From contig CM055266.1 of assembly GCA_029237695.1 (NCBI GenBank), positions 11,239,805-11,303,804 on the forward strand: a stretch of 64,000 nt of DNA, in the 5' to 3' direction. Origin of the DNA: Conchocele bisecta (taxonomy: Eukaryota > Mollusca > Bivalvia > Lucinida > Thyasiridae). The notes under the pieces are model-generated. The model made no database searches. It was given only the letters and a program-made list of their open reading frames with translations, and was not told the DNA's origin. Positions within the stretch are counted from its first letter, which is position 1. Each line of letters starts with the position of its first letter. This document shows positions 11,330 to 22,792 of the stretch, piece after piece. The translations under genes and the position numbers were made by a program.

Positions 11330-11430
11330 TCTTTATGCCTCTTTATGGCCCTCCATCCATTGACTCCGCTAGCCCGGCTGAAAATGACCTTAGGTGGCGA
11401 CAAGCCGTTAAACACCATTAAATAAATATA
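11330..11430 (+). repeat. SINE/LINE-type tail fragment
   Basis: The segment 'aatgaccttaggtggcgaca' followed by 'agccgttaaacacc' and ATAAATA matches the 3' tails seen at 46720-46790 and 57090-57165. Confidence 0.5.
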
Positions 11431-11926
11431 TACATGTACTTGTTTATGCTCCCTCCTCGCCCCGGTCTTGGTGAAGACGGGACTCGTATCTTGTTTGGAC
11501 TGCGTTTATGCGTCCAGTTAAGGAGTTTGCCAGAGCATGAATGTGCATACTTATGGATTACAGAGTTTTCCTCGCTTGGATAGGTTAAATATATGGGAAT
11601 ACATGCGTTGACTGAGCCGTATTCCCTGTAAGTTCAATGTTCCATGATGACTATTGCATTAATCAGAATAGATGTATTTTGTAAGACTATGATGATTACC
11701 AACACTGCATACTGTGATGAGCTCATCTCGAGATATGGTTTTAGTAGATAATATCTGGTTTACAGCATGGCACATTGTATTGGTTACTGTATATAGCAGA
11801 CACACTCAATAACCAGCTTGTGAATCTTATTTTTGATTTCAGGAACCGTTATCTGATAATTAGAATGTCATACTACTGTCTTTTGACACTCGGAATTCCT
11901 ACACATTTCCTAACCTTGCCCGACAC

Positions 11927-11991
11927 GGATTTACATTTATTGAGCATAGGCTGCATATGCAGCCTAGCCTATGCTCAATAAATGTAAATCC
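11927..11991. repeat. Hairpin 32 bp upstream of the ZE3 exon
   Basis: The arms 'ggatttacatttattgagca' and its complement enclose 'ctgcatatgcag'. A close copy is at 50795-50854. Because this copy ends 32 bases before the ZE3 acceptor junction, the pre-mRNA hairpin would overlap the usual branch-point region. Confidence 0.8.
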
Positions 11992-12023
11992 ATCAACAAC
12001 TATCCTGATATTCTCTCTTACAG

Positions 12024-12331
12024 GATTCCAACATTTTCTTGGGAAACCATCAACAATGTCTATGGAGAATGCCGAGCTTCCAGGGCCTTTAGATAAGACA
12101 CCAGGCACAGAGAATACATACGGTGAATTGACAGCTGTCCACAAACCATCTGCGTTTACTTGTGACAATTGCGGTATGGGATTTATGTTCAAGTCCCAGC
12201 TCGAAACTCACTACAGGAAACACTCCGGATTGAAACCGTTTGAATGCCATGTGTGTCATAAAACATTTACGCGGAGTTACAACATGAAGACCCACTTAAT
12301 TTCAGTACATTACGGCAAAATGTCGCCATGA
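12024..12331 (+). CDS. ZE3: alternative 3'-terminal exon, two C2H2 zinc fingers
   Basis: The acceptor 'attctctcttacag' joins in phase 1; 102 residues. A 46-residue acidic, proline-containing linker leads to finger 1 (C47-H67, helix FKSQLET). Spacer SGLKPFE and finger 2 (C75-H96, HxxxxH, helix RSYNMKT) follow, then a six-residue tail (YGKMSP). The ATG at 11957 falls inside the upstream hairpin repeat, so the protein does not start there. An AATAAA at 12553-12558 could end this mRNA about 220 bp after the stop. Closest in design to ZE2 in finger 1 (FKS.L.T). Confidence 0.88.
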
Positions 12332-12419
12332 CATTCATTAGTGGTGATTACAGAGACTGGTCAGTGGCGTTGGAGTAATGTTTCCATACTCATGATACTG
12401 GAGACAACGCCCCAATCAG

Positions 12420-12800
12420 GCTCCAGATAAGCTTTGTGTCTAAAGAATATTGTACAACCTGATCTCAAATTCAATGCATATTTTATTTTTACAAATGCCT
12501 GAATGGGATTTTTGATTTTCTTCCTTATTAAATAGGGAACAAATGATAAAACAATAAAACAATCACTTATTTGAGATGCAAAAAGCAAACACTGCTTTTT
12601 TCAGCTCAACTAAGTAAATTTTAAACTTTATACAGTATTTTCACGACTCGGTTTGAAAATAAATATGTATTCTCAGATTGCTGTGAGTATTTTGTACTAC
12701 CACTTGTGATAATCAATGTGTATTCTGCTAAAATAAGTGCGTAAAATACGCCAATACACACCTTAACTTGAGCTCTTCCCAATGTTTGCGAATATTTATA
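12420..12800 (+). repeat. Dispersed repeat shared with 48400-48560
   Basis: It shares 'cagctcaact', 'ttgctgtg(a/c)gtattttgta' and 'gctaaaataa(g/t)tgcgtaaaa' with the later copy. It includes a CTCCAGATAAGC fragment near 12420 from the CAGGGCTCC family. Confidence 0.55.
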
Positions 12801-12802
12801 CA

Positions 12803-13115
12803 CCCCGGCATACAAAGTATATCGAGGGACATATAGTTTGCGTCATTCCATCTGTCCGTCCGTTTGTCCGTCCATAATATTTGCGTTGAAGTTTTCGGGT
12901 ACCCATTATATCTGCAACCGTAAGTCTGATTGACTTTTGAAACTTCATATACTTTATCATCGTCAATACTTTCATTCTATAGCCCACCGATGCTTTCATG
13001 CGAAATGTCAAGGCATAAAAAATGTGTTGGTCGGACAATGCGTCGGCCGGGGGTATCCGTGAGCCCCTGCTCACTTGCAGATCAGCCTGCTTGTGCAACA
13101 GTCGGCTTTTTCTGT
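12803..13115. repeat. GTCCGTCCG-type dispersed repeat
   Basis: 'catctgtccgtccgtttgtc' followed by a 'tttgaaacttcatatacttt' region. The same style recurs at 29820-30380, 37345-37690, 42250-42640 and 59455-59765. The element class is not recognised. Confidence 0.5.
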
Positions 13116-13410
13116 TAATGAAATAGTCTGAGAAGTAACAGGTAACACGCCCACCTGGAAAACGTTATCATACATGAAATACTAACGTTTACATTTAGAT
13201 TCCTGACAAACAACTTTTGAAATACGTTTACTGATGACCTAGTGTCTGCATGTAGTATGTAGCATGTAACATGACTATGAGGGCCTTTTATTACACCTAT
13301 GTATAAACTTTTACTTTATTTTCATACTCCCAACTCGAGACAGTTTGAATGATCGAGCCTGAACTGTTGGCTGGTCAGTCGGACTGTTTGCCCTCAAGTA
13401 CAAGTTATCA

Positions 13411-13714
13411 GTGGCCTATTTCACCAACATTGCAAAGTATACTTATCTAGCAAAGGGTACTTTGAGGGAGAAATTTTCAATTTAAGGATAACTTTATTAA
13501 TTTATATTGTACTGAATTTATTACATTATCACAGCCATTTTGGCTGTGATAATGTAATGAATTCAGTATAATAATTCTTCATACGTTTAATCATCAAATA
13601 TATGCAGTTGTTAGTTCTATATTAAATAATGCATTTCGGGAAAAGTGAATGATTATTCCCTCAAAGTAGACTTTGCTAGATAAGTATACTTTACAATTTT
13701 GATGAAATCGGCGA
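13411..13714 (+). mobile_element. GTAGCCGATTTCACC MITE, copy 2
   Basis: It has the central palindrome 'tacattatcacagcca', subterminal 'agcaaagggtactttgaggg' and mirror, and slightly decayed ends (TGGCCTATTTCACCAAC). Confidence 0.8.
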
Positions 13715-14276
13715 CTGAGCCGGTTCTGATTCTTTTATAATCGCGTGCTGCTTGACGACCGGAGTGTGCGAGCCAGTCTGGTGCCAGTTGTTAAAAAGAA
13801 AATGTGACTGAGCACATACACAGATATCGTGCTGGAATTTAGGTTGATCGGTCGAAACCGAACTGTTTCAATCTCGGTGAATCAAAGTGATTGACTTGGG
13901 AGTGCACATAATTTAGTGAGTGGTCTGAACATGTTTAATTACGTATCGAGACGATATACATGTGTGTCCATCGCAAGCGGGGCATGATGCTTTGCTTTTG
14001 AATTGAAGTTCCGTACATCTGCCTATGATCATTTACGTCGAAATGTATGGTAGAGTTTCTCCATCAAGCCATAACTTCAATAGACATGTAACTTGAAGAA
14101 TGCTTTTAATATTTGGACTCCGGACACATCCGAACACACTCAACACACGCATGTCACCATTAACCTGACATTTCTTATCTTCATATTGGCGCTGATACAT
14201 TTTAGAGTCCATTTAGAGCAATTTTAGAGTAATGAATAATAAGCCAATTGCACACATCCTTGTATTGCAAGCATAA
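13715..14276. other. Intronic stretch without gene
   Basis: No open frame, finger coding or recognised repeat. Confidence 0.4.
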
Positions 14277-14672
14277 CAGAGCTCCAGATAAGCTGCGTAT
14301 TTGCTTAAATACCCAATTAAAATTGCCAAACACCCAGTTGAAATCAGAAGTAGCGAGTATCAAAAAGCAATAAAAAATGTATGGTACCTTTATCATGCTG
14401 CAGAAAACAATAAACAGACCACAAATATAGCATATTTTTCTCATTGTCCATGAAAACACATCTTGGTATTTCATTAGAATTGTCTCCAAGGAGACAATTC
14501 TAATGAAATGCCAAGATATGTTTTCATTTCGAAACAAACAAACAATAATTGCTGTCAATGTGTAAACAGTAGTGTTATTTTATTTTACCCAATTAAAATT
14601 TTGAAATACCCAATTGCTTCACAAATGATAGAGTGACAATACTCGATTACTAATTCCTTATCTTGAGCCCTG
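14277..14672 (-). mobile_element. CAGGGCTCCAGATAAG MITE, copy 3 (inverted)
   Basis: Complete copy with an intact hairpin, flanked by a 5 bp direct repeat cataa (14272-14276, 14673-14677). Confidence 0.85.
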
Positions 14673-14861
14673 CATAATGTCTAGTTTGATGTTAGTATCA
14701 TTCAGTGATATGAAACGTTTCACTTGTACATATAGATATGCTGGTCACTGTCCTAAATGTATTTAGAAAGTATTTCAAACTTTTCCCTATTGAACATATG
14801 GATAATTGATTGAATAAATGAGGAAACACAATGTTTTATTAGTCCTTTATTTATCTTTCAG

Positions 14862-15121
14862 ACTACGGGCAACAGCTGATGTACGTGGGTGGAGCGGTAA
14901 CTGACGGAGACCAAAGCTCCATCCCGGACATAATGGGAGGAATGGTTATAAAACACCGCTGTCCGGTGTGTCGGAAGATATGTTCGTCAAACACGGCGTT
15001 GACCTTGCACAAGCGTGTTCATACAGGGGAGAAGCCATATGTTTGTCAATTTTGCTCTAAAACGTTCACCACAAAGGGCAATATGATGCAGCATTCCCGG
15101 GGCGTACATGGGGCAACTTGA
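14862..15121 (+). CDS. ZE4: alternative 3'-terminal exon, two C2H2 zinc fingers
   Basis: The acceptor 'tatttatctttcag' joins in phase 1; 86 residues beginning (with an upstream G) DYGQQL. Finger 1 (C34-H54, helix SNTALTL) is unusual: the core aromatic after the second Cys is replaced by Cys (RKIC). The canonical spacer TGEKPYV leads to finger 2 (C62-H83, HxxxxH, helix TKGNMMQ) and a three-residue tail. Decayed copies of finger 2 follow within 400 bp, so this exon has been a local source of duplication. AATAAA at 15837-15842. Confidence 0.88.
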
Positions 15122-15494
15122 AGATCTATGCACTTACCAGATATTCTCTAAACTTCTAATCACAAATGGGAATATGGTACAGTAGTCTCCGCGAAACTGC
15201 CAATATTTTACAGGGCATTTTAAAGTATATTATAGAAGATATATAAGAAGCGCATACCAAAGGAAGGTGATTTCATTGAAGCTTAGAATAGAAACTGGCG
15301 ACTTACGGTTTACCGTCGGATCGGCAGCAATTTTAACGGACATGTCCGACGGACAGACGACTTTCGCAGAGACTGGCACAGCATTCCCGCGAAATACACG
15401 GAACAACATAACACACTACGCATGTCGATTCCACTCCAAAACATGGACTACATATGGGAATATGGTACAACGTGCCTGCGACGTCTTAGTTTAA
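15122..15494 (+). pseudogene. Degenerate tandem copies of ZE4 finger 2
   Basis: At 15135-15195 the pieces 'tctctaaac', 'atcacaaatgggaatatgg' and 'tccgcgaaac' align with ZE4 finger 2 DNA but are out of frame. At 15378-15410 'cacagcattcccgcgaaata' repeats the ZE4 3' end. At 15412-15494 a third copy stays open and reads YACRFHSKTWTTYGNM, against YVCQFCSKTFTTKGNM in ZE4. It has lost the second Cys and both His, so it cannot bind zinc in the usual way. No finger 1 and no clean acceptor precede these copies. Confidence 0.75.
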
Positions 15495-15533
15495 ACAATA
15501 TTTATTTCAAATTGTGGCAAGTGAGGTATATAT

Positions 15534-15690
15534 ATGTGGCGTCTATGGGACAAGGTGGTGCTCTATAGCGGGCCTTTCGACTACTTCAGCGAGTAGTGTA
15601 AGCCCAGATCAGACTACGCGGAGGACTGACCTGGAACTACGCTGGTCACGAATACCGTATAGTCCGTGTTCTCAAGTGGCTGCTTATGAA
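15534..15690 (+). repeat. Fragment of the GAAATGGGGCTTATGG repeat family
   Basis: 'gatcagactacgcgg' and 'gaactacgctggtcacgaat' match the right half of copies at 31735-31965 and 46893-47133. The left part is diverged. Confidence 0.45.
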
Positions 15691-16101
15691 AATGAATGTG
15701 CTCCAAACATTATCCACAAACGAGAGTGATAAAGCGCACAGGAATGCAACTTACACACACTAGCTTTAATAATATTAAATTATTTAAATATAACTGTTTT
15801 GTACGGCTATTCAAATATTATTCACAAGGAATCTACAATAAATTAAAGTGATTTGATTTAGTGGAGTGGGGTACTTGGTACACTGGTGTCGAAGAAGTGT
15901 CCAGTGCGTGTGTTCGTCAGTCCGTCATGCAACTTAGTGGGTAAATTTCTATCTGCCTTCATTCTTGCTGTTACATACATGCATTACTCTGATGGTCATC
16001 TATCATTCTGTGGCAAGTCGATGTTCCCCAACCCTCGTTAGTCCTACGTTCAATGTCCCAACATTGGTGTGTTCTGAAGGCTTAGTGCAGCAGTTAAATT
16101 A

Positions 16102-16267
16102 GGGGATAACCATGCTTTTTTTTTCGATTTGGAGTGGTATGTGGAAGTTTTTATGGTCTGTGAATCAGTTTTACGGCGATGCGTTAGCGGAGCCGTAAAA
16201 CTGATTCTCAGACCATAAAACCTCACACATACCGCTCCAAATAGAAAAACAAAGCATGGTTATCCCC
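16102..16267. repeat. Long hairpin element GGGGATAACCATGC
   Basis: The arms run about 75 bp, from 'ggggataaccatgc' through 'tatggtctgtgaatcagttt' to a 'tacggc' apex and back to 'gcatggttatcccc'. No second copy is in the window. Confidence 0.8.
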
Positions 16268-17403
16268 ATTCTAATGCACCTAGTGTGCTCCCTGCTTTCT
16301 GCAACGTCGTAGCATATCACGAACAGTGATATTTTTCAATACGTCAGCAGGTTGTTGTCGTCATCGATAACCGCCTCGCACCAAATGAATTTAAAGAAAT
16401 GTAACTCCGCCGAAGAATATTCCCATTTCAAATTGAGATTAACAGGACTTTTTCTAAGACATCTATACATTTATTCAACTGTAATGCTTATTTTAACAAT
16501 TGTATTGCTTTTATATGTGTATTTGCAACAGTTATTTGTTTTTATTCATTTAAAGAAATGCCAACATTTCTACATTGGGTTCGTGTGATTTTTACAAAGG
16601 AAATATCAACGACTTTTCAGGCCTAGATTTCCCTGGATTTACGCCTAATTTATGTGATTACCCATCTGCAATACAGTTTATTATGTATAGTCGTGTATGT
16701 GCACATTGGAATTCGTGAAGTTACTGGCATATTGAGTTTGCATTTGAGCACTTTACTAAATTCTTCTGTATTTTGGGCGGGTGGGGTAATATTTTGGGGG
16801 ATTTTTGTAGGGCCACCACACTGAAGTCACGTTTGTCAGTCGTTGGTAGATTCTCTTTTCCGCTTTGGGTTGTACAGGTCAATATGGCAGAATGGATAAC
16901 CGAAAATGTACCGAAATTAATTTGGAAATATTTGCATTCCCCGCTCCACTGGCCATTGTTTACAAAAGTGCGTAGGGTTATATAAATCAGTAAAGTTATA
17001 AAACACAGACTGGTAAAACGGAGATTTTTTATGCTGTGATTTTTCATATTTTATAGGCTATGATTTCAATTGACCAATCAGATGCGTGCTTTCTATTTTC
17101 GGTGCATTAGAATGCCTTATAATTTCTGTTTACTTGCACAGAACTTTCTTGATATTTTTGTCGCACTTCAGATGGCGATCGTCCTTCACTCTGTGACAGA
17201 TGTATTGTTGCATTTTGCCTCTGTACACTGACTTGTGATATTCTGATTTTAGGTTATGTTCAACTCTTTTAACCTGACAGACCATAAAACCAGCATTTTC
17301 CCACACTGTAGATCCAGATGAGCCGGCTTGTAACAAGGTCTGATGAAATGCATTGGCAGGCGCGACACCGTTGTGGATTTCTCGTGTTATGTGGCTTTGA
17401 CGT
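16268..17403. other. Intronic stretch without gene
   Basis: Short open frames exist (16352-16588 plus, 16721-17047 minus) but have no recognisable domain or splice-linked finger coding. A 'gtagatccagatgagccggc' fragment near 17310 comes from the TTAACCCTTTCA MITE family. Confidence 0.4.
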
Positions 17404-17478
17404 TATGTATTAACCGTTTAAAAACAAAGGGAGTCGTCTTAAAAGACGACTCCCTTTGTTTTTAAACGGTTAATACAT
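17404..17478. repeat. Near-perfect hairpin
   Basis: The arms 'tatgtattaaccgtttaaaa' and 'acaaagggagtcgtctt' mirror each other around TTAA. The inner GTCGTCTT/AAGACGAC recalls the core of the other hairpin families. Confidence 0.8.
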
Positions 17479-17617
17479 ATTGGCGAAGTCTTCACACCTT
17501 CAATACTCTATCCTGGAGGAATACCTTTACATGAAAAATCAAACTTGTGAGAAAGTGGAGATACCTGTATTTATGAAACTTTTACTGGTTAACTTTGCAC
17601 CTGTACGTGTCTGCGGC

Positions 17618-17882
17618 ACCTATGTGCCGTGGGCAGCCTGCATACATATGTGGCTGTTTCTTGAGAAATGGGGCCTTTCAGTTTTGCAATCAATGTAGAT
17701 CCAGATCAGGCTGTGCATACGCAGGATCAGGATCTGCTCTGCTGGCCATTCCGTCAATGAAGCACCCGTCGTACTTCTAACAAGCAATATAGATCGTTAT
17801 CAGACTACATGAGTTTGCAATTTGATCAGGAGCTACACTGGTCACATATCCCATAAGCCCCATTTCTACAGTCACAGCTGCA
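17618..17882 (-). repeat. GAAATGGGGCTTATGG repeat, copy in inverted orientation
   Basis: The inverted ends 'gagaaatggggcc' and 'ccccatttctacagtcac' enclose a 'gtagatccagatcaggctgt' hairpin core. Better copies are at 31735-31965 and 46893-47133; fragments are at 5088, 15534, 29176 and 51010. Confidence 0.65.
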
Positions 17883-17922
17883 TAATTATATAATTAGCCT
17901 GCATCACAACCCACATACAATG

Positions 17923-19689
17923 CAGGGCTTCTAAAATTTCAGAATACCAATCGGTCCGGACGTAATTGTACGATTAGTGCTACCCACCTCCACGCCTCGT
18001 GTTTTCTCAAAATATATTTGTTTCTAATAAACATGTTTTGGCAGCATATGAGTCGTCTCCTAAGACGATTGTTATGTGTCCTGTTGGGGACACGTTACAA
18101 TCTCGCATTTTTTTATTACTGATGTTGAACACGTTTTGGTGTTCGCTAGTCGCATAATATACAATACGCCCCGGTCCGATCGCGGCGTACATAATATGCA
18201 CGTGCGGTTGTAATCATTACTGACTGATGTGTGGAGGGTGAGACATCAAAGGTTACAAAGTCGTGCCAATCTGACTTGATATACGCCGACGCGATGTCAA
18301 CAGAGACACACATTTACAATCAATTACTCGACACATATTTATCCATTTTGGGACACTGTCACGCATGTAATAAAATAGAACTTTATTTAGTAAGATTTGG
18401 CTCTGGAATTATCTTTCACACACAATTATTCCATAACTTTATGAAATCGAAATTTAAAAGTCGGAGGTGCAGAATGCAGTAACCAATAACACATATCAAA
18501 ATATGTTTTCCCCCCAATAAACATGTATTGGTAGCACATAAGAATCTCCTAAGATGACGATTATCATGTTTTTGTCAAACTATGTTGTTGTTTTTTTGTG
18601 AAAAATGATTGATGTTTGTCCACATTTGTTCTACTTCTTAATAAAAGCTTGTTTCGGCAGCACATGAGAATCGTCTCCTAAGACTATTTTTACGTGTCCT
18701 GAAGTATGATCGTGCGATTGCGAGACGAAAACATGCGATTCTATTATATTCAATATTTTTTTTTTGAAACCTTGCCCACAGGTGGAAGATCGCGCGTTTT
18801 TGCTTCGCGATCTGCATAAACACGCATGAGCAAAACTAACCCAAATTTTCTGTCTGTAACACTGGGTAAGTCGCCCTGTGTTGCTTGCGTTTTATAATTC
18901 GGGTTACAGCAAAATATATTTTCAAAAGCAGAAGGTGAGATGGCGAAAACGCGAGACGTTTCTCATGTCTTTTGGAGACGATTCGCATGTTTTCGCAAGA
19001 CTAATCATAATGCTGATTGTTTTATTTTGGATTGCAGATAAACACTTAACATGGCAGACGTATCTTTGTCCTTTATCAAAATGTTTGCAAACTGTAGATC
19101 CCGATGAGCCGGCTATTCACAAGCCGTCTTATCAGGATCTACGCCATTCGTACGTACTTTATTTATACCAAAAATGACCCCTAATACAGCGTAATGTAAG
19201 GGGTCCACACTTAATATGGAATAGTCTGTGTCAGTACTTGGGGATGAAATGTGTAATAAAAATATTACAAACACGGATAACCACAGTGCATGGTTTCTTT
19301 ATTTTATTTTAAAATCATCAGAAATGGCGAGTCTTAAATACGCTAAAGCCAGTCTATTTATAAACTGCTATGATCTCTACAGCTATCGAGACCTTCACCT
19401 GTAACAATTACCACGCGCGTGTTATTAAAAATCGATACGGGGATAAATGTGTTGAAAGGCGACCAAACACATAACGATTTATTACCCGACAATGTTTTAA
19501 CACGGATATGCCCCGGATATGTGTCATTACTTGGTGTCAACATCGGTACATTTACACGGTTGATACAGACATAGCAGTCGGATTCCATTATTTTTTAACC
19601 AAATTTTAAGGATAATTTGCAAATCTCAATCGGTCTGAGATTTCAAAATTCGGTCCAGAACCGACAGACTAAAAATTTTAGAAGCCCTG
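17923..19689. mobile_element. CAGGGCTTCTAAAATTT TIR element, 1.77 kb
   Basis: The left end CAGGGCTTCTAAAATTT is matched exactly by the complement of the right end. Subterminal 'atcggtc(c/t)g' motifs occur on both sides. No target duplication is visible. Inside are three diverged direct copies of a 'tttggcagca(c/t)atgag' plus 'tcgtctcctaagac' segment near 18034, 18528 and 18650. Short open frames occur (64 residues at 18007-18201 minus, 76 at 19358-19588 minus, 83 at 18231-18482 plus); none is recognised as a transposase. Confidence 0.7.
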
Positions 19690-19913
19690 AATTATTACAG
19701 TGTATGCATTTTTATTGCTCTTGTTGACAGCCAAACTATCACAGGACAAGTATTTACATAAGCACACCTCTATAGTGTCATCTCTATGAGAAAATTGTCT
19801 CATAATTGCGGATCAGTGTGATTCCTTCTGGCCCGATGCCTATACTAGGCAAGAAGACATTGATGTGTATGTTTTACTTGTCCGACACCAAATGTAATTT
19901 CTACAAGCCTAAG

Positions 19914-20262
19914 GGATTGGTTGTGGCCTAGGGGTTAAAACACCTGACTTCCAATCCGGAGGTTGTGGGTTCAAACCTCGCCTTAGGCAACAAATACTTT
20001 CATAGTATTTCCATCGCTGAATTAAAATTTGTCATCTGCTGTTTATTTTTTATTTTTCTCATCAAAAACATGGTTTGACAGCACTTTAGAATCATTTCCA
20101 ATGGAAATGATTATAAAATGTTGACTAACTATGTTTTTATAGGGAGAAGAGACAAAATATGACACAGCAGCAGACGACTATTTTCGGTTCCCAAAACTGT
20201 GGTCCCGTCTTTATTTGACCTTAGCTGTTGCTGGGACCCATTCACTTTGACTTCTTTCTACA
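19914..20262 (+). mobile_element. tRNA-derived SINE, copy 2, interrupted
   Basis: Head 'gttgtggcctaggggttaaa', B box 'ggttgtgggttcaaacctcg', body to 'agtatttccatcgctga', then after an inserted hairpin MITE the tail 'ctgtggtcccgtctttattt' and 'gaccttagctgttgctggga'. Confidence 0.75.
20020..20196. mobile_element. Hairpin MITE inserted in the SINE
   Basis: It has 'tcatctgctgttta', hairpin arms 'gaatcatttcc'/'ggaaatgattataa' and the right end 'cagacgactattttcggttc', as in the complete element at 57774-57988. The SINE resumes directly after it. Confidence 0.7.
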
Positions 20263-20290
20263 AACATAAGGCTTGTTGAATCGATATCTG

Positions 20291-20598
20291 TAGCCTATTT
20301 CACCAACATGGCAAAGTATATACTTATCTAGCAAAGTATACTTTGAGGGAGAAATTTTCAATTTAAGGATAAATTTATTAATTTTTTTTATACTGAATTT
20401 ATTACATTATAACAGCCATTTTGGCTGTGATAATGTAATAAATTCAGTATAATAATTCTGCATACTTTTAATCATCAAATATATGCAGTGGTTAATGCTG
20501 TATGAAATAATGCATTTCGGGAAAAATATAAATGGTTACTCCCTCAAAGTATACTTTGCTAGATAAGTATACTTTGCAATGTTGGTGAAATCGGCTAC
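20291..20598 (+). mobile_element. GTAGCCGATTTCACC MITE, copy 3
   Basis: Complete copy, from TAGCCTATTTCACCAAC to GTTGGTGAAATCGGCTA, with a central 'ttacattataacagcca' palindrome. Confidence 0.85.
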
Positions 20599-21002
20599 TG
20601 GTTTTAGATGTCATGCCATGGGCATCAACTTTATATTGCTTTACAGGATTATTTGTATATTCCAATAGACTAGCATTTAATATGCCCGTTAATACATGAA
20701 TACATTATGGTGTATGGTACACGTTAAGCAATTGAAGTTCGTACTTAACCCGAAATGATGGCAACTATGGTCGCTGTGGTTATTTGAAATTTTTGCGTGC
20801 TTATTCACGAGGAACATTTCAATTTGTCTTTACAATGTAGTTGTTACGACAAAATCCCAGTTTAATCGATCATAAACTGTCACATTTAATGTCAGACATG
20901 TGTATTAGGGTCACTATATATCCGTGTTTGCCATAAATATGTGACATACTATGTGTAGTACAGTACAACCTCTACACCAGCCACCCATGGGAAGACGTAC
21001 AA

Positions 21003-21175
21003 CTGGGCCCGGTTGTTCAAAACACCAGTTAGCTTAACGGACTGTTAAATCCTTAACGGACTGTTAAATCCTTAACTGAATGGTTAAAATCTCTGTTAAG
21101 ACAGAGATTTTAACCATTCAGTTAAGGATTTAACAGTCCGTTAAGCTAACAGATGTTTTGAGCAACCGGGCCCTG
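21003..21175. mobile_element. CAGGGCCCGGTTGCTC palindromic MITE, enlarged copy
   Basis: The arms carry 'gttagcttaacggactgtta' and an extended inner stem 'aaggatttaacagtccg' and 'taaccattcagttaagg' around GTCTTAAC. An extra 'ggactgttaaatccttaac' repeat in the left arm makes it longer than the copy at 23465. Confidence 0.8.
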
Positions 21176-21207
21176 GCTGTTGTAGAGAGGTGGCTGTTGT
21201 AGAGAGG

Positions 21208-21400
21208 TTAATGCTGAATTAAATGTTATCGTCTGATGTTTATTTATTTTCTTCGATAATTCTCATCGATTGCATGCTTTGACAGCATTTTAGAATCATT
21301 TCCAATGGAAATGATTCTAAAGTACTGTCGAAACATGTTTTTATTGAGAAAGAATGCAAAAGCGACATCAGACGAAAATGTTCATGCTCAGCAGTCTCGG
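21208..21400. mobile_element. Hairpin MITE, TTTAGAATCATTTCC core
   Basis: It contains 'atgctgaattaaatgttatc', hairpin arms 'tttagaatcatttcc' / 'ggaaatgattctaaa' and 'gacatcagacgaaaatg'. It is flanked on both sides by 'tgttgtagagaggt' minisatellite-like units (21172-21208 and 21440-21500). Confidence 0.65.
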
Positions 21401-21611
21401 GGTTAGATATAGAGGAAATCATCCATTTGGGATATAAAATAGCGGCTGTTACAGAGAGGGTGTTGTTGTAGAGAGGGTGTTGTTGCAGAGAGGTGGCCGT
21501 TCAGGGTGGTTTTATATTAGATACCCACCAAATGAACCAATGTTCTGTTCGCCTATACGGAACTAATACATATTTGGTTGTCATCCAAACTATTTACTTT
21601 ATGTAGTTTAG

Positions 21612-21971
<360 letters not shown>

Positions 21972-22443
21972 TAAGTGTTATCCAGATAGACAAATAGTTT
22001 CAACAGTGACACAAACATAATTGGGGGTGAGGGGGTTGGTGTAACAACTGATATACACTACTGTGTGTCATCCACAGACTAGGGGAAAATATGAATTGTA
22101 AGCGGTTTCACTTATTAGAACATAACCTTTGTGTATAATGAGTAAAATATATGCTAAAAATACACAAATACGTGCCCTATGCAAAGCTTTTACTTACTCA
22201 TTTCTGTCGAAGATTGTGTCCGTATTGTCCACGTCTGTAAGTCGAATGCCTCCGAGCATTGGCGCTATCGAAACGGAAACCGTTCAGGTTATCTACTTGA
22301 TTTGTGAAGTAATATATCGTTTTTGTTTACTTCATCCACGCAAGCCGCTTGAATTCCCGGCCACATGGAGTTTCAGAGGTGATAGGGTATACATGTTTTT
22401 CCCACTGTTGGGGTACATGTGGATGCCACAAATGGGTTCGGTG

Positions 22444-22684
22444 TTAACCCTTTCACCTTTAAGTAACTGGACTGGATTTTTATACGTCAATTTTGCAAAC
22501 AAATCCATCTTCACAGTGATTTTCAGGCTAGTCCATTCAAAGTGTGGTGTTTTTGCTCTAAAAAATAAGAAAATTACTTGCAAAAAGTGCAGATCCTGAC
22601 GAGACGGCTCGTCACGTGCCGGCTCATCTGGATCTACACTTTTTGCCAATACCACTATACAAACCTGTAATGTGAAAGGCTTAA
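22444..22684 (+). mobile_element. TTAACCCTTTCA MITE, copy 2 (most complete)
   Basis: TTAA at both ends; 'cttgcaaaaagtgcagatcc' and 'ggatctacactttttgccaa' form the hairpin stem, with 'gagacggctcgtcacg' at the apex. Confidence 0.85.
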
Positions 22685-22710
22685 TTACCGTCGATGCAGA
22701 TGCGTTCTGA

Positions 22711-22792
22711 AGAAGATCGGTGTACGAGAATTCTTCTTTAGCATGTTAATGTGATACATACATCCGTAATTATTGTACACCGATCTTCTTCA
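22711..22792. repeat. Inverted repeat GAAGAAGATCGGTGTAC
   Basis: Exact 17 bp arms lie about 48 bp apart, and 'agcatgttaatgtgata' / 'agcatgtcaaggtgata' forms a direct repeat overlapping them. Origin unknown. Confidence 0.6.

Noticed and set aside
11842..11981. 'tttttgatttcag' + 'gaaccg', identical in start to ZE9
   Set aside because: In array phase a stop appears after four codons, and no finger coding follows; probably a chance acceptor or an old relic.
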